A stretch of DNA of 64,000 nucleotides from Brachybacterium massiliense. GTDB taxonomy: Bacteria > Actinomycetota > Actinomycetes > Actinomycetales > Dermabacteraceae. Below the pieces are notes generated by a model, which was not told the DNA's origin, searched no databases, and saw only the letters and a list, made by a program, of their open reading frames with translations. The DNA lies in the NCBI RefSeq assembly GCF_900184245.1, contig NZ_FXXB01000007.1:124001-188000 (forward strand). The letters run 5' to 3'. The number at the start of each line of letters is the position of its first letter. Positions within the stretch are counted from its first letter, which is position 1. A program made the position numbers and the translations under genes. Shown here in pieces: positions 36,878 to 45,595 of the stretch.

Positions 36878-37708
36878 ATGGCTCAGAACAACACGCACCG
36901 CCTCCCCGGCCGCGCCCAGCTGCCCACCCGTCACGCCCAGCGCGCCGCGCGCGGCGTCGGCGGCGCCGCCGTCCTCGGCACCGTGGTCCTCGGCTCGGCC
37001 TTCGTCGGCGGCTCCGCGCAGGCGGCTCCGGCTGCGCCCGCCGCTCCGGCCGCCCCGGCCGCGAGCGCCCCCGCCGCGCCGGCCGCTCCGTCGGTCACCG
37101 CCCCCTCGGCCGTCCTCGACTCGACGCAGAAGCTCCGCTGGGGCTCCCGCGGCGGTGCCGTGCAGGATCTGCAGGCCGCCCTCAACGACCACGGCGCGAA
37201 CCTCGCCGTGGACGGCGTCTTCGGCAAGCGCACCCATGCCGCGGTGAAGAGCTACCAGTCCTCCAACGGCCTCCTGGTCGACGGTGTCGTGGGCCCGCAG
37301 ACCCGCGGTGCGCTCAACGGCGGCAGCGGCGTCTCCACCGGCGGCGCCTCGGCCCCGACCTCCTCCTCGAGCTCGAGCAGCAGCGCCATCGTGAACGCCG
37401 CCCGCTCGGCTCTCGGCACCCCCTACAGCTGGGGCGGCTCCTCGCTCGGCGGCATGGACTGCTCCGGCCTGGTGAACTACGCCTACAAGGCCGCCGGCAT
37501 CGATGTGCCGCGCACCTCCAGCCAGATCGCCAACGGCGGCCGCTGGATCTCGCAGTCCGAGGCGCAGCCCGGCGACATCGTCGCCTGGTCCGGCCACGTC
37601 GCGATCTACGCCGGCAACGGCCAGATCATCGACGCCTCCGGCTCGAAGCAGCGCGTGGTCGAGCGCGGCATCTGGGGCAACCCGATCGGCTTCGTGACCT
37701 ACCGCTGA
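36878..37708 (+). CDS. secreted NlpC/P60 peptidoglycan hydrolase with PG-binding domain
   Basis: 276 residues; cleaves peptide stems in peptidoglycan. Residues 1-49 are a long signal peptide; an Ala/Pro linker (50-80) follows, then a PG_binding_1 domain (about 84-147: LRWGSRGGAVQDLQAAL...VDGVFG), a Ser-rich linker and the NlpC/P60 domain with Cys195 (GGMDCSGL) and His240 (SGHVAIY). The start at 36878 gives the best signal peptide; AAGGAA lies upstream with long spacing. It is followed by a perfect terminator hairpin. Confidence 0.93.
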   Translation: MAQNNTHRLPGRAQLPTRHAQRAARGVGGAAVLGTVVLGSAFVGGSAQAAPAAPAAPAAPAASAPAAPAAPSVTAPSAVLDSTQKLRWGSRGGAVQDLQAALNDHGANLAVDGVFGKRTHAAVKSYQSSNGLLVDGVVGPQTRGALNGGSGVSTGGASAPTSSSSSSSSAIVNAARSALGTPYSWGGSSLGGMDCSGLVNYAYKAAGIDVPRTSSQIANGGRWISQSEAQPGDIVAWSGHVAIYAGNGQIIDASGSKQRVVERGIWGNPIGFVTYR

Positions 37709-37728
37709 TCTGCTCCTCGCAGCTCAGC

Positions 37729-37759
37729 CGGCCCGGCTCCCCCACAGGGAGCCGGGCCG
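37729..37759 (+). terminator. terminator of the NlpC/P60 gene
   Basis: A perfect 13-bp stem (CGGCCCGGCTCCC at 37729-37741 and 37747-37759) and a 5-nt CCACA loop, 21 nt after the stop. Confidence 0.8.
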
Positions 37760-37992
37760 CTGTCATATACGGGCGCGCGTGAGGTGCACGGGGCTGGCAT
37801 GCGGAGAGGATCGGTGACGGGTGCGGGCTCTGGGTGAGGTGCACTGCCGATATCGCCGGTGCATGCTCCCTGGATCCCGTACTCGTCGGCCCGAGGCTCC
37901 TGCGGCGGGCCGGGGCTCGCGCACAGCGTGCAGCAGGGCACCGGCACCGGCACCGGCACCGGCAGCAGGCCGCTCTCCAGTGCTCGACACCC
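37760..37992. repeat. non-coding spacer with hexamer tandem repeat
   Basis: No credible gene. Four perfect tandem copies of CACCGG lie at 37939-37962. GTGAGGTGCAC occurs twice (about 37790 and 37832). Small open frames on both strands lack ribosome sites and family resemblance. Confidence 0.5.
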
Positions 37993-38045
37993 ATGACGAC
38001 GACGGCGGGCCGCCACCCCGAAGGGTGACGGCCCGCCGTCGTCAT
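37993..38045 (-). terminator. tig terminator
   Basis: A long imperfect hairpin ending 22 nt after the tig stop: ATGACGACGG-type arms (37993-38018 and 38023-38045) with a CGAA loop, roughly 20 pairs with a 3-nt bulge and one mismatch. Confidence 0.7.
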
Positions 38046-38067
38046 GTGCCCCCTCAGGGGCGGAGGA

Positions 38068-39591
38068 TCACTCGCTCTCGGGTGCCTCGTCGGACTCCGC
38101 CTTCTTGGCGGCAGCCTTCTTCGCTGGCGCCTTCTTGGCAGGAGCCTTCTTGGCGGGAGCCTTCTTCGCGGGCTTCTCCTCCGCAGCGGCCTCGTCTGCC
38201 TCCTCGGCAGCGGCGGCCTTCTTGGCCGGAGCCTTCTTCGCGGCGGCCTTCTTCGCGGGAGCCTTCTTCGCGGGCTTCTCCTCCGCGGCGGCCTCGTCGG
38301 CCTGCTCGGCGTCGTCGCCCTCGGAGTTCAGGCCCAGGTCGAGCACATCGCCGGAGGCGTTCTTCACGGTGACATCCGCGAGGACGACCTCGAGAGCCTT
38401 GGAGCGCTGGACCTCGGAGAAGATCTGCTCGAGCTGGCCGGACTGGGCGAGCATCTGCAGCAGCTGGTTCGACTCGATGCCGTACTGGGCCGAGAGCTGG
38501 GTCATGTAGTTCATGAGGTCGCTCTGATCGACGTTCACCTCGCGGGTGCCGTTGATCTCGTCCAGCAGGAACTGGGCGCGCACAGCCTTGACGGTGTCCT
38601 CGCGGATCTCCTCGCCGTGCGGGTCGCCGGCCTCCTTGCCCTCGTTCTCGAGATGGGAGAGGATCTCGTCCTCGACCAGCTGCTCGGGCACCGGGATCTC
38701 GAGCTCCTCGAGGAGCTTCTCCAGCAGGGCGTTGCGGGCCAGGGCCACGCGGTTGCCCTCGGCGTCGGCGGCGGCCTGCTTCTTCAGGTCCTCCTTGAGC
38801 TCGTCGATGGTGTCGAACTCGGAGGCCATCTCGGCGAACTCATCGTCGGCCTCGGGCAGCTCGCGCACCTTGACGGACTGCACGGAGACCTTGACCAGGG
38901 CCTCCTCGCCGGCACGGTCGCCGCCGGCCAGCTTCGAGGTGAAGGTGGTGGTCTCCTCGGCGGAGAGGCCGATGAGCGCCTCGTCGAGGCCCTCGAGCAT
39001 GTTGCCCTCGCCGATCTGGTAGGAGACGCCCTCGACGGACTCGATCTCCTCGTCCTCGATGGTCGCGACCATGTCGACGGAGACGAAGTCACGGTCCTCG
39101 GCGGGACGGTCCACGCCCACCAGGGTGCCGAAACGCTCGCGCAGCTCGTCCAGGCGCACCTCGACGGCGTCCTCGTCGACCGAGGGCTCCTCGATCTCGA
39201 CCTCGTAGGTCGAGAAATCGGGCAGCTCGATCTCGGGGCGCACGTCCTGCTCGACGGTGAAGAGGAGGTTCCCGTCCTCGGAGCCGTCCAGGCCCGGGAC
39301 CTCGGTGATCTCGACCTCGGGGCGGCCGACGGGCTTGATCTCCGCCTCGGCCGCGGCCTGCTGGTAGAAGTCGGGCAGGGCGTCGTTGACGGCCTCCTGC
39401 ATGATCGCGGGGCGGCCGAAGCGCTGCTCGACGAGCTTGGAGGGGACCTTGCCCTTGCGGAAGCCCGGGATCTGCACCTGATCGGCGATCTTCTTGGTGG
39501 CGGTCTCGACGGCAGGCTTGAGCTCGTCGAAGGGCACCTCGACGGTGAGCTTCACCCGGGTGGGGCTGAGCTTCTCGGACTCGGTCTTCAC
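38068..39591 (-). CDS. tig: trigger factor with a long Lys/Ala-rich tail
   Basis: 507 residues; ribosome-bound chaperone and prolyl isomerase. The N-terminal ribosome-docking domain has GFRKGKVP, the exit-tunnel motif; FKBP-like and C-terminal helical domains follow. Residues from about 430 on form a low-complexity tail made of KKAPAKKAA-type repeats and AEEKPA blocks, like histone H1, absent from E. coli TF. Start GTG at 39591 with GGGAG about 10 nt upstream. It is upstream of clp genes only in the broad sense: NlpC/P60 lies between. Confidence 0.94.
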   Translation of the reverse strand: MKTESEKLSPTRVKLTVEVPFDELKPAVETATKKIADQVQIPGFRKGKVPSKLVEQRFGRPAIMQEAVNDALPDFYQQAAAEAEIKPVGRPEVEITEVPGLDGSEDGNLLFTVEQDVRPEIELPDFSTYEVEIEEPSVDEDAVEVRLDELRERFGTLVGVDRPAEDRDFVSVDMVATIEDEEIESVEGVSYQIGEGNMLEGLDEALIGLSAEETTTFTSKLAGGDRAGEEALVKVSVQSVKVRELPEADDEFAEMASEFDTIDELKEDLKKQAAADAEGNRVALARNALLEKLLEELEIPVPEQLVEDEILSHLENEGKEAGDPHGEEIREDTVKAVRAQFLLDEINGTREVNVDQSDLMNYMTQLSAQYGIESNQLLQMLAQSGQLEQIFSEVQRSKALEVVLADVTVKNASGDVLDLGLNSEGDDAEQADEAAAEEKPAKKAPAKKAAAKKAPAKKAAAAEEADEAAAEEKPAKKAPAKKAPAKKAPAKKAAAKKAESDEAPESE

Positions 39592-39676
39592 TGGTCAGGT
39601 CTCCCTGTAGATGGACAGTAGGTGGACGTTTCTGGTGACGCCCCGGAGCTCGCACGACGGCGACCCGGCGACGGAG

Positions 39677-39750
39677 TCGGGGTGACAGGATTTGAACCTG
39701 CGACTTCCCGCTCCCAAAGCGGGTGCTCTACCAAGCTGAGCTACACCCCG
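39677..39750 (-). tRNA. tRNA-Pro (anticodon TGG)
   Basis: A 74-nt cloverleaf: acceptor CGGGGTG/CACCCCG, anticodon loop TTTGGGA, T-loop TTCAAAT. CCA is not encoded. It lies 86 bp upstream of tig on the same strand. Confidence 0.95.
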
Positions 39751-39888
39751 GAGGGCAACCTGGGGAATGTTACCCGTTCCGCCTGGGCCGCGCGCCGATC
39801 AGCCCGGGGCCCTGTGAGCAGATGCATGTCGCCTCCGCCACTGCGGATGTGCTCTCACGCCGCTGATCTGGTTCAATGGGACGGCAAC

Positions 39889-39962
39889 GCGGGCGTAGCT
39901 CAATGGTAGAGCCTCAGTCTTCCAAACTGATTACGCGGGTTCGATTCCCGTCGCCCGCTCCA
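39889..39962 (+). tRNA. tRNA-Gly (anticodon TCC)
   Basis: A 71-nt body plus encoded CCA: acceptor GCGGGCG/CGCCCGC, anticodon loop CTTCCAA, T-loop TTCGATT. Divergent from tRNA-Pro. Confidence 0.95.
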
Positions 39963-39967
39963 CGGCT

Positions 39968-40002
39968 CGAGGCCGCGGCATCCACCGGATGTCGCGGCCT
40001 CG
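39968..40002 (+). terminator. terminator after tRNA-Gly
   Basis: A 16-pair hairpin (39968-39983 with 39987-40002; one G-U pair) and a 3-nt ACC loop, starting 6 nt after the tRNA, followed by a pyrimidine-rich run. Confidence 0.75.
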
Positions 40003-40039
40003 TCGCTTCCCTGCCGTTCACGGCGGGTGGGCCACCCTC

Positions 40040-40684
40040 CTATCCGAGGACTCCTTCGCGCAGGGCACGCAGCACCGCGCTGGTGCGATCCCGTGCGCCC
40101 AGCTTCTGCAGGATCATCGAGATGTGGTTCTTCACGGTGCCCTCTGCCAGGTGGAGGAGCTCGGCGATCTCCCGGGTGGTGTAGCCCTCGGCGAGCATGC
40201 GGAGCACGTCGATCTCCCGGTCGGTCAGCGCCCGAATCGGAGCAAGCCCCTCCTGAGCCGGCACCGGGTCGGAGCGGATCGCGCGCAGCAGCCCCTCGGT
40301 GATCGAGGGGGAGATCAGGGTGCCCCCGGATTCGAGGGTGCGCACCGCGCGGGCGAGCTGCTCGACGGTGACGTCCTTGAGCAGGTAGCCCCGGGCTCCG
40401 GCGCGCAGCGCCTGCAGCACGAGCTCGTCGTCATCGAAGGTGGTCAGCACGAGGACGGGCACCTGCGCGCCCTGTGCCTTGAGCTGTTCGAGCGCCCAGA
40501 TGCCGTCGTGGCGCGGCATCCGCAGGTCCATCAGCACCACGTCCGCGGGGTGCCCGGCGATCGCCGTCAGCGCCGCTTTCCCGTCGGCCGCCTCCGCCAC
40601 CACGTCGACTCCCGCCACCTGCAGCAGCGTGCGGATGCCCTCGCGGACGAGCGCCTGGTCATCGACCACGATCACGCGGGTCAT
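40040..40684 (-). CDS. NarL/LuxR-family response regulator
   Basis: 214 residues. The receiver domain has acidic Asp8/Asp9, phospho-acceptor Asp53 (LMDLRMP), a Thr in LTTFDD and Lys103 in LLKD. The C-terminal LuxR HTH is LTDREIDVLRMLAEGYTTREIAELLHLAEGTVKNHISMILQKL. Its start overlaps the kinase gene stop by 4 nt (ATGA). It probably controls the divergent ABC exporter genes from 41901. Confidence 0.93.
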   Translation of the reverse strand: MTRVIVVDDQALVREGIRTLLQVAGVDVVAEAADGKAALTAIAGHPADVVLMDLRMPRHDGIWALEQLKAQGAQVPVLVLTTFDDDELVLQALRAGARGYLLKDVTVEQLARAVRTLESGGTLISPSITEGLLRAIRSDPVPAQEGLAPIRALTDREIDVLRMLAEGYTTREIAELLHLAEGTVKNHISMILQKLGARDRTSAVLRALREGVLG

Positions 40685-41781
40685 GCCGCCGCCACCCGTC
40701 CGGTGACCACGAAGCCCGCGGTGCCGTCGACGGTGAGCTCCCCGCCGAGTGATTCGAACCTCTCGCGAAGTCCGCGCAGGCCGTTGCCGAGCTCGGGGAG
40801 GCGGGCACCGATCCCGTCATCCCGCGCCACGAGGGCGAACTGGTCACCCTCGCGGGAGACGTCGATGCTCAGCCGGCACGCCTCGGAATGGCGGATCGTG
40901 TTGGTCACCGCCTCCTGGGCCAGGCGGAGGAAGGCGACCTCGTGCTCTTCCTGCAGGTCCAGCCCGGGACCGACCGAGATGTCGACGGCGAGGCCGGGGA
41001 TCCCCTCGACCATCTCCTCCAGGCTCCGGCGCAGATCGGAGGGACGCGCGCGCATCTCCCCCACCGTCGCGCGGACATCGCGCAGCAGCCCGCGCGCCAC
41101 CTCGTCCGCGCGCTCGATGTGTCCCCTCGCCGTCTCATCGTCCAGGTGCCGCGCGGCCTCGAGGTTGAGGGTGAGCACGGTCAGCTGGTGTCCGATCAGG
41201 TCATGGAGCTCCCTGGAGATCCGCAGCCTCTCCGCGGTGCGGGTCGAATCCGCCAGCAGCACCCCCGCCGCCTTGAGCTCCACGTGCGCCTGTGCGAGCT
41301 CGGCGCGCATCCGCTTCTCCCGCAGCAGGGTGGCGGTGCTGAACACTGTGGCCAGCTGGATCAGCAGGTAGAACCCTCCCAGCATCAGCGACTCGAACCC
41401 GTCGGCGAACCAGAGCTGCGTGACCAGCAGGATGATCCCCGTGTTCAGCAGCACGATCACCATCGTGAACGGGAGCCTGACAGAGTAGACACTGATCGCG
41501 GCGGTGACCACCACCAGGATGTTGAGCAGCCCCATCCCGGGGACCGTGAGCACCAGGATCCAGGAGCTCATGACTGCGGCACCGAGCGCAGCGCGCCCGA
41601 GCCCGGACCGCTGCAGGACACCGACGGTGAGGACGCTCGCGAGGTGGACGGTGAGCAGCAGCACCCACAGCGCGAGCGGTATCAGCGGGTCGGCCAGACC
41701 CAGCAGCGCCGGCAGCGCCACCGCCACCGAGACCACCAGCATCGCCACCCCGGCCCAGACTTCGGTGCCCAGTCCTCGCAT
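40681..41781 (-). CDS. HisKA_3 sensor histidine kinase (NarX/DesK-like)
   Basis: 366 residues. About five membrane helices in residues 8-150 sense the signal without a large extracellular domain; then the H-box ISRELHDLIGHQL with His193, and the ATPase N-box NTIRHSEA, D-box DDGIG and G-box GNGLRGLRERF. TAGGGT ends 6 nt before the ATG on the minus strand (leaderless). First gene of the pair, facing away from the ABC exporter, a layout typical of drug/peptide-responsive modules. Confidence 0.93.
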   Translation of the reverse strand: MRGLGTEVWAGVAMLVVSVAVALPALLGLADPLIPLALWVLLLTVHLASVLTVGVLQRSGLGRAALGAAVMSSWILVLTVPGMGLLNILVVVTAAISVYSVRLPFTMVIVLLNTGIILLVTQLWFADGFESLMLGGFYLLIQLATVFSTATLLREKRMRAELAQAHVELKAAGVLLADSTRTAERLRISRELHDLIGHQLTVLTLNLEAARHLDDETARGHIERADEVARGLLRDVRATVGEMRARPSDLRRSLEEMVEGIPGLAVDISVGPGLDLQEEHEVAFLRLAQEAVTNTIRHSEACRLSIDVSREGDQFALVARDDGIGARLPELGNGLRGLRERFESLGGELTVDGTAGFVVTGRVAAA

Positions 41782-41900
41782 AGTCCAACCCTACGGTCCG
41801 TCTCTGCCCGGCACCCCTGCCGATCGTCATGGTCGGCGGTCCTCCCGGAGATGACGGAGGGCAGAGGCGCGGCGGGGCTCCGGTTCCATAGCGTCGGAGC

Positions 41901-42656
41901 ATGACGACGCAGAGCTTCGAGTCCCCTGCGGTGCAGGTCGAGGACCTCGCCAAGAGATACCGAGATGTCCTCGCCGTCGACGCCGTCAGCCTGAGCGTCG
42001 GCGCTGGCGAGACACTGGGGATCCTCGGCGCGAACGGGGCTGGCAAGACCACGACGGTCGAGATGATCGCCGGGCTGCGCCGCCCCGATGGCGGGAGCGT
42101 GTCGGTGATGGGCATGGACCCGACCCGAGACCGGGCGCGGGTGCGGCAGGTCCTGGGCGTCCAGCTGCAGGAGGGCTACCTGCACGGCGCGCTGACGGTG
42201 AACGAGCTGCTGACGCTCTACCGGAGCTTCTATCCGGATCCGCGGCCCTATACCGAGCTCCTCGACCTGGTGGAGCTGACGAGCAAGGCCGACGAGCGCT
42301 TCGAGAAGCTCTCCGGAGGCCAGCGTCAGCGAGTGTCGGTCGCTCTGGCTCTGGCCGGGCGCCCCCGGGTGCTGATCCTCGACGAGCTCACCACCGGCCT
42401 CGATCCCGTGGCCCGGCGCCGCATGTGGCGCTCGATCGAGCAGCTGCAGTCCGAAGGCGTGACGATCCTCCTGGTCAGCCACGCGATGGATGAGGTCTCC
42501 CGACTGTGCGACCGGATCGTGCTGCTCGAGGGCGGACGCGTGCTGACCACCGGCACCCCTGCAGAGGTCGTCGCCGAGGCCGGGACCGCCACTCTCGAGG
42601 ACGCCTTCGTCGCGCTCACCGGCCAGGAACTGCCCGAGATGGAGGTCTTCGAATGA
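41901..42656 (+). CDS. ABC transporter ATPase, drug/peptide export type
   Basis: 251 residues. Walker A GANGAGKT (43-50), signature LSGGQRQR and Walker B VLILDELTTGLDP (DEL where DEP is usual), then the H-loop SHAMDE. Resembles the DrrA/NatA group. The start follows GGAG by a short spacer, and it is divergent from the kinase gene across 119 bp. Its stop overlaps the permease start by 4 nt. Confidence 0.93.
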   Translation: MTTQSFESPAVQVEDLAKRYRDVLAVDAVSLSVGAGETLGILGANGAGKTTTVEMIAGLRRPDGGSVSVMGMDPTRDRARVRQVLGVQLQEGYLHGALTVNELLTLYRSFYPDPRPYTELLDLVELTSKADERFEKLSGGQRQRVSVALALAGRPRVLILDELTTGLDPVARRRMWRSIEQLQSEGVTILLVSHAMDEVSRLCDRIVLLEGGRVLTTGTPAEVVAEAGTATLEDAFVALTGQELPEMEVFE

Positions 42657-43453
42657 GCACCGCAGCCCCGCAGCACGACGCTGCCGCCGAGCCTCTCCCC
42701 CGCCCGCACCGTCCGGGACTGCGCTCGCTGCTGATCATGGTGCGTGCCGAGGCCCGGATGGTGGTCCGTGACCCGGCCGGCCTGATCACTCCGCTGGGCC
42801 TCCCCCTGCTGATCCTGCTCACCAGCGCATCGTCGGCGAGCCGGGCGGTGCTCATCGAGGGCCGCACCGCGCTGGATCTGTTCGTGATGCCCCTGGTGAT
42901 GGTGATGGTGCTGACGTTCATCGGGGTGCTGAACATGCCGAGCTTCCTGGCCTACTACCGCCGGTCCGGGATCCTCAGACGACTGGCCGTCACCCCGGCA
43001 TCCCCGATGATGGTGCTGGTCGCGCAGGTGATCGTCTCGATCCTGCAGTCCGTGCTCGGGATCGGTCTCGCTCTCGCGGTCGCGGCGATCGTCTTCGAGG
43101 TCAAACCTCCGCTGCATCTGGGTGCCGCCGTGGGCGTGCTGGTGCTGTGCGCGGCCGCGATGTACTCGGCGGGGATGATCGTCGCTGCGATCGCCCCCAC
43201 TCCCAGCGCCGCGGTCGCGATCGGTCTGGTCGGCTTCCTCGGCCTGGGCGCGCTGGGCGGGATGTTCGGCGGCCGCGATGCGCTCCCCGACCCCGTCGCG
43301 GAGATCGGTGCGCACCTGCCGTTCGGCGCGGGAGTGGATGCGCTCTCCGCCGCCTGGGCCGGCCAGAGCGTCGACGCCGGCTCGCTGCTGTCCCTCGTGC
43401 TCACCCTGGTGCTCGGTCTGGTGATCGCCCTGGCGCTGTTCCGATGGGAGTGA
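42653..43453 (+). CDS. ABC-2 type permease partner of the 41901 ATPase
   Basis: 266 residues with six membrane helices and a Pro/Ala cytosolic N-terminus. LAYYRRSGILRRLAVTPASP near the second helix is the family coupling helix (R-R-G-x-L-R-R-L). The complex should export a toxic small molecule, peptide or lipid. The start at 42653 is fixed by the ATGA overlap. Substrate unknown; regulation by the divergent two-component system is inferred from position. Confidence 0.9.
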   Translation: MSTAAPQHDAAAEPLPRPHRPGLRSLLIMVRAEARMVVRDPAGLITPLGLPLLILLTSASSASRAVLIEGRTALDLFVMPLVMVMVLTFIGVLNMPSFLAYYRRSGILRRLAVTPASPMMVLVAQVIVSILQSVLGIGLALAVAAIVFEVKPPLHLGAAVGVLVLCAAAMYSAGMIVAAIAPTPSAAVAIGLVGFLGLGALGGMFGGRDALPDPVAEIGAHLPFGAGVDALSAAWAGQSVDAGSLLSLVLTLVLGLVIALALFRWE

Positions 43454-43556
43454 GCGGCAGCTTCTGAGGAGTGCGAGGTCCCCTGCGGTGAGGGCTCCGC
43501 ACCACCCTGTCCTGATCCCGCTGGCGCCGCAGGCCGCACAGGGGTTCACTGGGGGC

Positions 43557-45074
43557 ATGGAGACGCTCACCGAGGATCAGCGCTACGCGGCGATCTGCGC
43601 ACGCGATGCGCGCTTCGACGGGGTCTTCTTCACCTGCGTGCGCTCCACCGGGATCTTCTGCCTGCCCTCCTGCCCGTCTCGCACACCCCGCCGCGACCGT
43701 GTGGAGTTCGCTCCGAGCGCGGCCTCTGCCGTCGAGCGCGGCTACCGGGCGTGCAAGCGGTGCGGTCCGCTGGCCCCGCCCGGTGCCTCCCCCTCCGAGG
43801 CGGCCGGGTCGCTCAGCGACCGCGCGCTCGAGCTGATCACGGCCGGCGCGCTGGACCCTGGGCCCGACGGCGCCGTGCACGTGGCGGATCTGGCCGCCCG
43901 GCTGCACGTCACCGAGCGCACCCTCCACCGGGCGCTCGTGGAGGCCACCGGCTCGGGCGCCGTCGCCCATGCCCGACTGGCCCGTGCCCGGCGCGCCCAT
44001 GACCTGCTGACCAGCACCTCCTGGCCGCTCGCGCAGATCTCGGCGGCCTCCGGGTTCGGCAGCGAGCGGCAGCTGCACGAGACGGTGACCCGCATCTACG
44101 GCCGCCGGCCCTCGGCCATCCGGGACAGCACCCCTGCCGCGCCGCGCGCGTCGCGCTCCGCGTCGGCCGAGGTCGCGCTGGTGGAGGCCGCGCTCGCCGT
44201 ACGACGCCCCTTCCACGGGCAGGGTCTCGCCCGCTGGTTCGCGGCGCGCGCGATCCCGGGTGTCGAGCATGTCGTGGGTCTGCGCTGGAAGCGCGCGGTG
44301 CCGCTCCCCCACGGCCCCGCAGTGCTCGAGGTCGATCTGGGTGTCCCCCGCGGACCGCTGCCCCTGAGGGCCCGTCTCTCGGACCCTCGGGACATGGCCG
44401 CGGCGGTGAGCCTGGCCCGGCGGATGCTGGACCTCGAGGCCGATCCGGTCGGGATCGATGCGGGGCTCCGCTCCGCCCTGCCCGTCCTCGCCCCGCTGCT
44501 CGAGTCACGTCCGGGCGTGCGCCTGCCGGGGACCCCGAGCCTTGCCGAGGCGCTGCTGTGGGCGGTGGTGGGTCAGCAGATCACCACCGACCGTGCCCGT
44601 GCGCTGCTGACCGAGGCCACGGATCTGCTCGGGACCGCGCTGCCGGAGGCGATGCGGGACGAGCACGTCCACCGTCTCGCCGCCGCCCCCGCGCTCGCCG
44701 CGGCACGCGCCGAGGAGTGGTTCCGCGGCCCCGGTGCCCGCCGCCGGGCCCTGACGGATCTGCTGGCCGCCCCGCCGGATCCGCATCTGCCCCTGCCCGA
44801 GCTGCGCGAGGAGCTGCTGGCCCGGCGCGGGATCGGCCCGTGGACCGCCGACTACGCGCTGCTGCGCGGGGCACGCGCGATCGATGCGGCACCGGCGCGG
44901 GACGTGGCGCTGCTGGCCGCCGCCCGCGACCTCGGGCTCGCCGAGGACTTCCCGGAGCTGCAGACGGCGCTCGCGGTCGCCTCGCCTTGGCGCAGCTACG
45001 CGGTGATGCACCTGTGGCACCACCGCGACACCCTGCCCGCAGACCGCCGCACCCTCCGGAAGGACCGCTCATGA
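43557..45074 (+). CDS. Ada-AlkA fusion: methylation-responsive regulator and DNA glycosylase
   Basis: 505 residues with three parts. Residues 1-80: Ada zinc/methyl-acceptor domain with C35, C39, C66 and C69 (GIFCLPSC, ACKRC). Residues 85-200: AraC-type HTH. Residues 210-505: AlkA N-domain and HhH-GPD glycosylase (RRGIGPWTADYALL, then an Asp in PARDVAL in the catalytic place). It should sense methyl phosphotriesters, induce repair and excise 3-methyladenine. TTCACT ends 6 nt before the ATG. Overlaps ogt by 4 nt. Confidence 0.93.
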   Translation: METLTEDQRYAAICARDARFDGVFFTCVRSTGIFCLPSCPSRTPRRDRVEFAPSAASAVERGYRACKRCGPLAPPGASPSEAAGSLSDRALELITAGALDPGPDGAVHVADLAARLHVTERTLHRALVEATGSGAVAHARLARARRAHDLLTSTSWPLAQISAASGFGSERQLHETVTRIYGRRPSAIRDSTPAAPRASRSASAEVALVEAALAVRRPFHGQGLARWFAARAIPGVEHVVGLRWKRAVPLPHGPAVLEVDLGVPRGPLPLRARLSDPRDMAAAVSLARRMLDLEADPVGIDAGLRSALPVLAPLLESRPGVRLPGTPSLAEALLWAVVGQQITTDRARALLTEATDLLGTALPEAMRDEHVHRLAAAPALAAARAEEWFRGPGARRRALTDLLAAPPDPHLPLPELREELLARRGIGPWTADYALLRGARAIDAAPARDVALLAAARDLGLAEDFPELQTALAVASPWRSYAVMHLWHHRDTLPADRRTLRKDRS

Positions 45075-45583
45075 CCACCGCTCCCCGCCCCAGCGCCCCC
45101 GTGCACCGCGAGATCGACACGCGCCTCGGCCGCTACGTGCTCGCCGCCGACGGAGAGGACCTGGTCGGTCTCTGGCGGGAGGGCCAGCTGCGCTTCCCCT
45201 CCGCCGAGCGGAGGGGCGGCCCCGCCGAGGGACCGCATGCCCTCCTCGACCGGGCCGAGCAGCAGCTGCACGAGTACCTCGCCGGCGAGCGCGAGGAGTT
45301 CACGCTGCCTCTGGCCCCCGCGGGCACCGACTTCCAGCGCGCCGTGTGGGCGCAGCTCCAGCAGATCCCGCGCGGCACCACCGTCACCTACGGCGCGATC
45401 GCGCACGCGCTCGGGCGGCCGCGCGCCGCGCAGGCAGTCGGCGCCGCCGTCGGCTCGAACCCGCTGTCGATCGTCATCCCCTGTCACCGGGTGGTGGGCA
45501 GCAGCGGGGCGATGACCGGGTACGCGGGCGGCATCGAGACGAAACAGGCACTGCTGCTCCTCGAGGGCGCCGTGCTCGCGTGA
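45071..45583 (+). CDS. ogt: methylated-DNA-protein cysteine methyltransferase
   Basis: 170 residues. PCHRVVGSSGAMTGYAGG with Cys138 is the suicide methyl acceptor. TTVTYGAIAHALGRPRAAQAVGAAVGSNP is the DNA-binding HTH region with the Arg finger. The C-terminal Ada part in other bacteria is here a separate gene, coupled to the Ada-AlkA gene by an ATGA overlap, so both act in O6-methylguanine and N-methylpurine repair. Confidence 0.95.
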   Translation: MTTAPRPSAPVHREIDTRLGRYVLAADGEDLVGLWREGQLRFPSAERRGGPAEGPHALLDRAEQQLHEYLAGEREEFTLPLAPAGTDFQRAVWAQLQQIPRGTTVTYGAIAHALGRPRAAQAVGAAVGSNPLSIVIPCHRVVGSSGAMTGYAGGIETKQALLLLEGAVLA

Positions 45584-45595
45584 CACCATGGTGGG

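Noticed and set aside
37939-37962. CRISPR array
   Set aside because: The repeat is a six-base tandem microsatellite without spacers; no cas genes are present.
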